Shown: positions 15,690 through 21,521 of the stretch, piece by piece
Position numbering within the stretch: the first letter of the stretch is position 1
How the letters are laid out: the number at the start of each line of letters is the position of its first letter
Origin: Planctomycetaceae bacterium UBA4655
GTDB taxonomy: Bacteria > Planctomycetota > Planctomycetia > Pirellulales > UBA1268
Assembly (NCBI GenBank): GCA_002405515.1
Contig: DHLZ01000012.1
Span: 1-21,521 of the forward strand
Reading direction: 5' to 3'
Length of the DNA stretch: 21,521 nt
Notes under the pieces: model-generated
Database searches by the model: none
Told to the model about the DNA's origin: nothing
What the model saw: the letters and a program-made list of their open reading frames with translations, nothing else
Position numbers and translations under genes: made by a program

Positions 15690-17756
15690 TCACCCGCTCT
15701 CGCCGCCGGCCTCGGCCTGCTCGAGGTCTTCCCCGCACCGCACGAGCCTGGCCGAATTGAAGACCACGGCCAGCCCGCTCACGACGTGCAGCGCCGCCGC
15801 CATCACGGGAGACACGTAGCCGGCGCCGGCGAGTGCCACGAAGGCCACGATGAACAGGCCGCCGATCACCATGTTCTGGCGGATGACGGAGATCGTCCGC
15901 CGCGAAAGCTCCACGAGGAAAGGTATCCGATTGAGATTGCTGTTGAGCAGCGCGATGCTCGCCGAGTGGATGGCCACGTCGCTGCCGGCCGCGCCCATGG
16001 CGATCGAAACGTCTCCCGCGGCCAGGGCGGGCGCGTCGTTGACGCCGTCGCCGATCACCGCCACGCGGTGTCCTGCCGCCTTCAGGCTGTCCACCATCTC
16101 CAATTTCTCGTGCGGCAAAACCTCCGCCTTGAACTCGTCGAAATGCATCTGGCCGGCCACCCGCCTGGCCACGCTCGAGCGGTCGCCGGTGAGCAGCACC
16201 AGCCGTGAAATGCCCATCGTCTTGAGCCGGTCCACGGCGCCGGCGGCCTCGGGCCGTGCGTTGTCCTCGAGCCCGATCCAGCCGATCGACCGGCCCTCGT
16301 GCACGACGTGCAGCACCGACAAACCGTCGGCCTCCGACGACGCCTGCACGCGATCGAGCGCGGCGACATCGACGCCATGCGGCTGAGGCACGGCGTCGGC
16401 CAGCCACGATGCCCGGCCCACGAACACGGTGTCGCCGCCGGAGAGCGTGGCGATCACGCCGCGGCCGGCGACTTCCTCGAACCGCGTCGGCGACTCGAGC
16501 GGCAGCCGGGCACGGCGGGCCATCTCGGTGACGGCCCGTGCCACCGGATGGCGGCTGTTCTGTTCGGCCGAGGCGGCCAGCCTCAGCAGGTCCGAGGCCT
16601 CGACGCCTTCTGCCGGCGCGAGCCGCGTCACGCTGAGCACGCCGGTCGTCACCGTTCCGGTCTTGTCGAAGACGATCGCAGAGAGGCTTCGTGCCGCCTC
16701 GAGCGTGGCCACGCTCTTGATGAGCACGCCCAGCCGTGCGGCGCTCGAGAGGGCCGCGACCATCGCCGTCGGCGTCGCGAGGATCAGGGCGCTCGGGCAG
16801 GCGATCACGAGCATCGCGATCGCCCGGTTGAAGGCGGTGTCGGGAGTGCTCTTGAGCGCGAAGAAGAGCACGACGCCGACGAGCATCAGGATCGTGGGCG
16901 TGTACCAGGCGGCATACTGATCGACGAGCCGCATGATCGGCGTCTTCGTCCGCTCGGCCTGGAGAATCAGGTCCTTGACGCGGCCGAGCAGCGTGTCGGC
17001 GCCGGCCTTCGTCACCTCGACGTCGAGCACGCCCGTGAGGTTGATCGTGCTGCCGAAGACCTCGTCGCCGAGGGTCTTCTCGGCCGGCACCGATTCGCCG
17101 GTGATGCTCGCCTGGTTGACGGTGCTCGCGCCGCTGACGACGCGGCCATCGGCGGGGATCGTGTCGCCGGGTCGCACGCGGACGACGTCGCCCGGCCGCA
17201 GGCTCGTGGCCTCGACGAGCTCTTCCCGCACGTCCGCCGGGCCGGCCCCGCCGCCGCCGACAAGCCGGCTGGCCTTCGTCGGCGCGAGGCGGATCAGCGA
17301 CTCGATGCTCGCCTCCGCTCCGGCGGCCGTCCGTTTTTCGATGAGCGACGACACGACCATGAAGAAGGCCACGGCCGCCGCCTCCTGGTAGTTGCCGCTG
17401 GCCATCGCCCCGATCACGGCGAGGGCCACGAGGGCGTTCATCCCCGCCTTCCCCGCCACGAGGTCTCGGGCTGCCGCCGCGACGAGCGGCCCGCCCAGCG
17501 TGAGCACCGCAATCGCCGCGGGAAGCGCCGCGAAGAAAGGCTGCTTCCAGAGCCAACTGGCCACGAGGGAGCAGACGAGGAGCGTGCCGCCCACGAGCGT
17601 CGAGACGACCTGCAGTCGCAGCCAGCCGCTCAGCCTCGCCTCCGGCGGCGGGCCGCGATCGACGGCGGGGACGGGCGGGGGCGGCTCGACAACGGCCGCC
17701 GCAGGGCGTGGCGGCGTAGTGTCAGCGATCGCGGTCGTGGACATGTCGTGGAGCAT
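15690..17756 (-). CDS. heavy-metal-transporting P1B-type ATPase with atypical CPS motif
   Basis: This 688-aa ATPase exports, or less often imports, a transition metal across the inner membrane. It shows the A-domain ITGES (218-222), phosphorylation site DKTGT (364-368), P1B-specific SRHPVARAV (401-409), the TGD of the N/P region and GDGVNDAP (569-576). The TM6 metal site is CPS (320-322), not CPC or SPC, and the TM8 region has His657 in ALHVVSGLAVVFNSARL. The N-terminus (1-42) is Pro-rich with no CxxC or HMA domain. The metal therefore cannot be inferred from the usual signatures. The ATG at 17756 has GGAAGGA 5 bases upstream. It stands alone, convergent with the permease gene and separated by a terminator from the upstream pilin gene. 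Confidence 0.93.
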   Translation of the reverse strand: MLHDMSTTAIADTTPPRPAAAVVEPPPPVPAVDRGPPPEARLSGWLRLQVVSTLVGGTLLVCSLVASWLWKQPFFAALPAAIAVLTLGGPLVAAAARDLVAGKAGMNALVALAVIGAMASGNYQEAAAVAFFMVVSSLIEKRTAAGAEASIESLIRLAPTKASRLVGGGGAGPADVREELVEATSLRPGDVVRVRPGDTIPADGRVVSGASTVNQASITGESVPAEKTLGDEVFGSTINLTGVLDVEVTKAGADTLLGRVKDLILQAERTKTPIMRLVDQYAAWYTPTILMLVGVVLFFALKSTPDTAFNRAIAMLVIACPSALILATPTAMVAALSSAARLGVLIKSVATLEAARSLSAIVFDKTGTVTTGVLSVTRLAPAEGVEASDLLRLAASAEQNSRHPVARAVTEMARRARLPLESPTRFEEVAGRGVIATLSGGDTVFVGRASWLADAVPQPHGVDVAALDRVQASSEADGLSVLHVVHEGRSIGWIGLEDNARPEAAGAVDRLKTMGISRLVLLTGDRSSVARRVAGQMHFDEFKAEVLPHEKLEMVDSLKAAGHRVAVIGDGVNDAPALAAGDVSIAMGAAGSDVAIHSASIALLNSNLNRIPFLVELSRRTISVIRQNMVIGGLFIVAFVALAGAGYVSPVMAAALHVVSGLAVVFNSARLVRCGEDLEQAEAGGESG

Positions 17757-17800
17757 ACCGTTCCTTCCGGGCTCTCGCGCTGGGGGGCTGGGCGGCTCGA

Positions 17801-17832
17801 AAAGGCTGCGGCCGCCCGAAGGCGGCCGCAGC
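17801..17832 (-). terminator. Rho-independent terminator of the pseudopilin gene
   Basis: A perfect 12-bp stem, GCTGCGGCCGCC (17805-17816) with GGCGGCCGCAGC (17821-17832), closes a four-base loop that reads UUCG in minus-strand RNA, a very stable tetraloop. It is followed on that strand by CTTTT. It lies 41 bases after the stop at 17874 and only 48 bp before the start of the P-type ATPase gene. That gene must therefore use a promoter within 48 bp or partial readthrough. Confidence 0.85.
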
Positions 17833-17873
17833 GAAACTCACCATTCACAAACATGGCGAAAGCCGGATGGCGG

Positions 17874-19160
17874 TCAGTCTCCGCCGCCGGCGCCGGCAGC
17901 ATCGGCCGAGCCGAGATCCTGGAGCCACAGCTTCCCGCGGACCTCCCGGAGCCCCGTCGCCGTCAGTTCGTACGCCGCGGCGCTGTTGGTCGCCGCGGAC
18001 GCACCCCCGACCTTGCTCGGGCCGATCCAGCCGTCCGGCTGGTCGCTCGAGCCGCCTTCGTCCTTGATCTTCCCGACGTGGCCGTCGGCAAAGAGCACCT
18101 GCGCGGTTCCGCCGGCCCACAGGCCGTCGCCCGTCTTGCGAGCCCCGACGACCGGATAGAAGTCGCCGAGTTCGTGCAAGGCCGAGTCGTGGGCCGTCGT
18201 GGCAGTCGTCAAGGCCGCACCGCCGTTGATGCCGTAGGCCGCTGCCGTTTCGGCCGCGTACGTGGTGCAATTCTTGCCGTCCGTGAACGACTCCACGGCA
18301 AAGTCACCCGCCTTCGCGATCGGTGTCTCGCCGCTTGCATCGAACCCGAAGAAGCCATTGATGGTGGTCGCGACGGTGTCAGTAATGGCAGCGTCAGCAC
18401 TGTCGCCGTTCCGTGAATTCGCCATGAGCGCGATCACCTCTCGGGAGGCACGACACTTCAGCAGCTTGTCCTCGCTGAGCGGACCCTCCCCGTCGAGCGG
18501 GCTCTTGCCGCCGTCGTTGGCGTCCGAGTTGGAGGTGAGGCTGCCGCTGGCCGACCCCGAAGTAGCAGCCTTCGGTTTCTGGTCACCCCGCGAGAAGTGC
18601 CACGACGTGGCGAAGTTCGTGTTGTAGCCAGGATCCCAAAGGTTTTCGCGATGCCACGCGGCGTTTTTGGCACTGCTGCGATCGTCCGCTGGGCCGTTGT
18701 CTCCTCCAAAAAAAACGTCCGCGGTGGCGGCTTTGCCAGACGTGTCCTTCCACCGCCGGCCATTGATGTTCGCGGAAGACTTGTTCACCGCCCCCGTGTA
18801 GTCGGAGAGCTTTTCGTTGAGCTTCGAAGGGTTCGACGGATCGTTCGCCTTGTTGGGGTTGGAGATCTTGAGCTTGATGATGTCGGCCACCCAGCCGAAC
18901 CTGCGGACGTCGCCATCACGATGATGGTCGAAAGCGCCAGTGGACAATTGTCCCCGCTCGTCACCGGACTGGTCGGACGTGATCCAGAAGCCGCGGCTGA
19001 AGCCGTTGAGGTTCATGTTCGCGCCGGCGGCGATCGCCGATTGACGAGCCGACGACAGCGCCGGCAACAGCAGGGCCACGAGCAGCCCGATGATCGAGAT
19101 CACGACAAGCAGCTCCACGAGCGTGAAGCCCCTGCGTGATCCTGGAAGAGAATGACGCAT
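17874..19160 (-). CDS. prepilin-like (pseudopilin) secreted protein with C-terminal ADGHV motif
   Basis: This 428-aa protein has a short basic leader MRHSLPGSRRG, a prepilin-peptidase site G11|FTLVELL with Glu16 at +5, and a hydrophobic helix (12-34). A large soluble domain follows, rich in Asn/Asp/Ser/Gly (40-428). LFADGHVGKIKDE near the C-terminus is the H/DG-type signature of planctomycete DUF1559-like pseudopilins. The central region (about 95-240) is unusually hydrophilic and low in complexity (NPNKANDPSNPSKLN, SGSASGSLTSNSDAND). It is probably exported and surface- or periplasm-exposed. The ATG (19160) has AAAGGGA about 10 bases ahead. It is divergent from another DUF1559 gene and followed by a strong terminator. 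The specific role is unknown, and no pilus assembly gene is nearby. Confidence 0.86.
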   Translation of the reverse strand: MRHSLPGSRRGFTLVELLVVISIIGLLVALLLPALSSARQSAIAAGANMNLNGFSRGFWITSDQSGDERGQLSTGAFDHHRDGDVRRFGWVADIIKLKISNPNKANDPSNPSKLNEKLSDYTGAVNKSSANINGRRWKDTSGKAATADVFFGGDNGPADDRSSAKNAAWHRENLWDPGYNTNFATSWHFSRGDQKPKAATSGSASGSLTSNSDANDGGKSPLDGEGPLSEDKLLKCRASREVIALMANSRNGDSADAAITDTVATTINGFFGFDASGETPIAKAGDFAVESFTDGKNCTTYAAETAAAYGINGGAALTTATTAHDSALHELGDFYPVVGARKTGDGLWAGGTAQVLFADGHVGKIKDEGGSSDQPDGWIGPSKVGGASAATNSAAAYELTATGLREVRGKLWLQDLGSADAAGAGGGD

Positions 19161-19198
19161 GATTAAATATCCCTTTGCCTATTGAGACTTCCGGTCCA

Positions 19199-19232
19199 GA
19201 CGAGCCGAAGACTCCCCTCGGCTTTTCTCGTC
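19199..19232 (-). promoter_or_regulatory. leader hairpin upstream of the pseudopilin gene
   Basis: GACGAGCCGA (19199-19208) can pair with TCGG plus CTCGTC (19218-19221 and 19227-19232), with a small bulge, 39-72 bases upstream of the ATG at 19160. It would form in the 5' untranslated RNA. No riboswitch class is recognised. Confidence 0.3.
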
Positions 19233-19265
19233 CGCGACCGAAGGCTACCCCAGATATGTGAACTT

Positions 19266-19277
19266 TCGATTAATCGA
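19266..19277. promoter_or_regulatory. 12-bp perfect palindrome, possible operator
   Basis: TCGATTAATCGA is fully self-complementary and AT-rich at its centre. It lies 106 bp upstream of the pseudopilin start and in the gap it shares with the DUF1559 gene. A dimeric regulator site is plausible but unproven. Confidence 0.3.
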
Positions 19278-19750
19278 GCGTGAGAAAACCATAAGCCGAA
19301 TTTTTTCCACGCCGGTCTTTTTGGCCCGTACGAACCGCTGAAATGCCAGGAAAAGGTGTGCAAGAACCGGTCGTGGAATGGATTCCGGGCATTTTTCGCT
19401 GTCGTTTTCGTCGCCATCCGCCGCGGCCCGTCGGGTCATTCAAGTCCGTGCAGGCGGCGGCCGCCGACAGACGTCCGGAGCCGCCAAACACCGTTCGTGG
19501 GAATCGGCGGGGGTCGGGGCCGACGCGGAGGGAAAATCTCGAGCTAACCGAAATCTCACGGCCTCCGGTTCCCGGAGATCGGGTAGCCTCGCCGATGAGA
19601 GAAGGAACGGTCGCGTAGCGGCCGCCTGTATGGGTGACGGTCGATCGCTTCCTCCGTTTTCTGACACGGTTTCCATTGCCGACGAACTGGAGAACCACGC
19701 CAGTGCCGCCATCATCGCGTCGCCGGACGAGATCGTTCGTTCCGACTGGC

Positions 19751-20851
19751 ATGACAATATCCCGCGGCATGACACGCAGCGGCATGACAATGGTGGAGCT
19801 GCTCGTCGTCATCGCGGTCATAGCGATTCTTGCGGGCCTTCTCGTTCCCGGGTTGCAGGTGGCCCGAGAGTCCTCCAGGAGGGCGGCATGCGGCAACAAC
19901 CTGCGGCAGATCGCCTTCGCGATGGCGGGCTACGGCGACTCTCGCTCCTATCTGCCCGGATGGCGAAATTCGATCAAGCCGTTCTCGACGGTCAGGGCGG
20001 GGGTGTCCCCCAGCGAAGCGACGGTGTCGTGGACGGTGCTGATTCTCCCGCAGATCGAAGAGACGACGGTGCACAATTGGTACACGACATCCATGGCCGA
20101 AGCCGACGCGATCGCGGGGCCGCCGGCGTCGTCTATCGCCCCCTACGCGTGTCCATCGCAAGGAGATTTCACCACGCCGACGCCGCTGTCATACGCGGTG
20201 AACGCGGGGACGGGCGCCGAAATCCTCGGCCAGGATGGCTTTCCACCAACCCAGTACGCGGCCGACGGCGTGTTCCTCGACGCCGTCGGCAACACGGCCT
20301 CCGACCCGATGTATGACGTCGGTCGCAGGACCTACGCCGCGGCGAGGATCTCGATGAGGCAGCTCTCTTCCGGCGCGAATGATGGCACCGCGGTGACCGT
20401 CATGCTTTCCGAGCGATCCGGTCCGTTCGTTCCCAAGGACATCTCCTGGGCCATGAATCCGCGGGTGTCCCGCGAGCATCGCGGGGCGGTGGCGGGCAAA
20501 CACGCCATTCTTCAGCCGCTGCCGATCGGCAGCGGGGCTCGCACGGAGATCCAAGTGATCAATCCGACGGAAGCCACGCGTCCGCTCCCGTCACCGGTTC
20601 CCGTCGGCGCCGATCTCAATGACTGGAACCTCCGCTATCCGTCTTCCCACCATCCCGGGAACGTCAACGCGGCCTTTTGTGACGGCCACGTGCGGGTGCT
20701 GCACGATGAAATCGATGCGTGGGTTTACTGCCAGCTGCTTTCCTCCGCGGGAGATGCGGCTTCCGCCGGTGTCAGGGACTGGCAGCAGAAGGTCACGGAA
20801 ACGGGCGGGCTCGTGCCCTACAGATTCAACGCCGCCGACCTCAAGCGTTGA
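19751..20851 (+). CDS. DUF1559 family prepilin-like protein
   Basis: This 366-aa protein (from the ATG at 19751) has a leader ending in RSG, cleavage G11|MTMVELL with Glu16 at +5, and a hydrophobic helix (12-32). The DUF1559 stretch VARESSRRAACGNNLRQIAF follows, and the C-terminal motif is FCDGHVRVLHDEID. The start is uncertain. ATGACA occurs three times in frame (19751, 19769, 19784) without a good ribosome binding site, while an in-frame GTG at 19703 has GGAG 10 bases ahead and would add 16 residues. The ORF opens at 19634. The leader has Met instead of the usual Phe after the cleavage Gly. It is exported and processed by a prepilin peptidase encoded elsewhere. Function is unknown, as for the family. 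Confidence 0.85.
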   Translation: MTISRGMTRSGMTMVELLVVIAVIAILAGLLVPGLQVARESSRRAACGNNLRQIAFAMAGYGDSRSYLPGWRNSIKPFSTVRAGVSPSEATVSWTVLILPQIEETTVHNWYTTSMAEADAIAGPPASSIAPYACPSQGDFTTPTPLSYAVNAGTGAEILGQDGFPPTQYAADGVFLDAVGNTASDPMYDVGRRTYAAARISMRQLSSGANDGTAVTVMLSERSGPFVPKDISWAMNPRVSREHRGAVAGKHAILQPLPIGSGARTEIQVINPTEATRPLPSPVPVGADLNDWNLRYPSSHHPGNVNAAFCDGHVRVLHDEIDAWVYCQLLSSAGDAASAGVRDWQQKVTETGGLVPYRFNAADLKR

Positions 20852-20882
20852 AACTCATGCGTTGAAGTGGAGCTGACTGTGT

Positions 20883-20898
20883 GCCGGCGGCCGCCGGC
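20883..20898. terminator. GC-rich palindrome after the DUF1559 gene
   Basis: GCCGGCGGCCGCCGGC is perfectly self-complementary and begins 31 bases after the DUF1559 stop. There is no T-run, so it is at best a weak or Rho-assisted terminator. Confidence 0.25.
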
Positions 20899-20922
20899 TG
20901 CCTGAACGGGATGTGGGGTGCT

Positions 20923-20970
20923 GAGGAGGCAGCAGGGCCGAGAGGAGGCAGGGCCGCGAGGAGGCAGGGG
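20923..20970. repeat. short purine-rich direct repeat, three copies
   Basis: GAGGAGGCAG begins at 20923, 20942 and 20958, each time followed closely by a GGGCC or GGGG run. The spacing is irregular (19 and 16 bp). It lies between two convergent genes and has no evident role. Confidence 0.6.
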
Positions 20971-20992
20971 CTTCAGACGGAGCCCGGTGGTC

Positions 20993-21187
20993 TCAGGTGT
21001 GCCTCCGGGCATCCTTCAGCAACTGGGCGATGGCATCGCCCGCGGCCTTGGCGCTATCGTTGGCGGGCGGCTTGCCCTGCGAGTGCTTCCGGGCAGCCTG
21101 CCGCATCCAGCGTTTCATGCCGACCGTTTCCCGAACCGCTTCAGGGCGAGAGACTCCCGTCCCGCCGAATCCGTTCAAGGCTTCCAT
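20993..21187 (-). CDS. small basic protein of unknown function
   Basis: This 64-aa ORF is supported by a perfect Shine-Dalgarno AGGAGG six bases before the ATG at 21187, the strongest ribosome binding site in the window. The product has no signal peptide or TM segment. After a Gly-rich start (EALNGFGGTGVSRPE) comes a basic helical stretch (VGMKRWMRQAARKH) and an amphipathic C-terminal helix (AAGDAIAQLLKDARRH). It is rich in Arg/Lys/Ala, which would suit a nucleic-acid or protein-binding adaptor, but that is only inference. I do not recognise the family. It is convergent with the DUF1559 gene 141 bp away. Confidence 0.6.
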   Translation of the reverse strand: MEALNGFGGTGVSRPEAVRETVGMKRWMRQAARKHSQGKPPANDSAKAAGDAIAQLLKDARRHT

Positions 21188-21345
21188 CGACGGCCTCCTA
21201 TTGTTGCAAGGGGTTCAACCGACTGTCATCAATCACCATCGGGCCGGAGTATGGGAAGGAACCATGTGATGTGGATGAGGCGGGCGCAAGGATTGGGTGT
21301 GGATCGCGTGAGAATTTTGTGAACCAGTCCCAGTGACGACCGCAA

Positions 21346-21364
21346 GGCCGCTCGTGCAGCGGCC
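21346..21364 (+). terminator. hairpin with a nearby T-run
   Basis: GGCCGCT (21346-21352) pairs with AGCGGCC (21358-21364) over a five-base loop, and on the plus strand GTTTTT begins 8 bases later. The T-run is a little far for a classical terminator. No plus-strand gene ends just before it, so it may instead belong to the leader of the small minus-strand gene. Confidence 0.3.
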
Positions 21365-21390
21365 ACGAGGCGTTTTTCAAATCAAAAAAA

Positions 21391-21521
21391 GAAAAGGGCC
21401 GGTGCCCGGAGCGAAGCGACCTAGGGCCCTTTTCAAAAGAAAAGGGCCGGTGTCCGGAGCGAAGCGCCCTAGGCCCCTTTTCAAAAGAAAAGGGCCGGTG
21501 CCCGGAGCGAAGCGCCCTAGG
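21391..21521. repeat. 48-bp-period array of palindromic, terminator-like units
   Basis: Units start GAAAAGGGCCGGTG at 21391, 21439 and 21487, exactly 48 bp apart, and the third runs off the window. Each unit begins GAAAAGGGCC and ends in a run like GGCCCTTTTC, so each folds into a hairpin of about 10 bp with an A-run before and a T-run after. Such a structure could stop transcription in both directions. The centres (CGGAGCGAAGCG) are conserved, with single changes between units. More copies may follow outside the window. Confidence 0.88.

Larger units (their letters stand above)
19161..19750. other. 590-bp divergent intergenic region
   Basis: There is no supportable gene here. The part near 19250-19330 is AT-richer than its surroundings and holds a perfect 12-bp palindrome TCGATTAATCGA (19266-19277), a possible operator. 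CTCCGG-TTC-CCGGAG (19563-19577) is a short hairpin on the side of the plus-strand DUF1559 gene. I could not assign well-spaced -35/-10 boxes. The plus-strand frame that opens at 19634 belongs to the DUF1559 gene but lacks a ribosome binding site there. Confidence 0.5.

Noticed and set aside
15625..17556. 643-aa minus-strand ORF inside the P-type ATPase
   Set aside because: Different frame, Arg/Gly-rich shadow. The P-type frame carries all catalytic motifs.
16299..18416. 705-aa plus-strand ORF
   Set aside because: Antisense to the P-type ATPase and the pseudopilin gene, and it crosses the strong terminator hairpin.
19597..19620. Seven-codon leader peptide ORF before the DUF1559 gene
   Set aside because: Too short and lacking attenuator structure or a biased residue run. 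Chance occurrence is likely.
21198..21380. 60-aa minus-strand ORF upstream of the small basic protein
   Set aside because: TTG start without a ribosome binding site, overlapping a hairpin, with no recognisable features.

Overview
This is a GC-rich chromosomal window whose gene content points strongly to a planctomycete, probably of the Pirellulales type. The evidence is three prepilin-like/DUF1559-type secreted proteins (leader R-G/M-T-[LM]-V-E-L-L with a C-terminal [AC]DG[HS]V motif), a PEP-CTERM sorting signal, a small lipoprotein directly behind a DUF1559 gene, and a set of SPFH (band 7) genes beside an ABC exporter. No rRNA, tRNA, CRISPR, transposase or phage gene was recognised. The assignment is by family content only, since no database could be searched.

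Layout, left to right. Bases 1-392 hold no convincing gene but contain a 48-bp tandem repeat (121-328). Bases 393-2925 (minus) carry an unusual gene: a PEP-CTERM protein continues in frame, without a stop, into a complete DUF1559 pseudopilin. Just after its TAG is a same-frame second copy of the DUF1559 C-terminus (880-1011), then a small lipoprotein. Bases 3222-14544 (minus) look like one seven-gene operon with 4-23 bp overlaps or short gaps. In transcription order it encodes a multi-TM HflK-like SPFH protein, an HflC-like SPFH protein, a third SPFH protein, an ABC ATPase, an ABC-2-type permease, a 638-aa anchored protein with a conserved W/F/Y-rich region, and a membrane protein fused to a spermidine-synthase-like domain. 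Divergent from it, 14706-15671 (plus) encodes a second ABC-2-type permease that shares a spaced motif with the operon permease.

Bases 15690-17756 (minus) encode a heavy-metal P-type ATPase with a CPS instead of CPC metal motif and no N-terminal metal-binding domain. A strong hairpin terminator (17805-17832) separates it from a pseudopilin-like gene (17874-19160, minus). After a 590-bp divergent intergenic region comes another DUF1559 gene (19751-20851, plus). A 64-aa protein gene with a perfect Shine-Dalgarno site lies at 20993-21187 (minus). The window ends in a second 48-bp-period tandem array (21391-21521), here made of palindromic, terminator-like units.

How the genes may work together: the central operon looks like a membrane-organising (SPFH) platform co-expressed with an exporter whose ATPase could serve both permeases. 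The substrate is unknown. The flanking DUF1559/PEP-CTERM genes are envelope or surface proteins processed by prepilin peptidase and exosortase encoded elsewhere.
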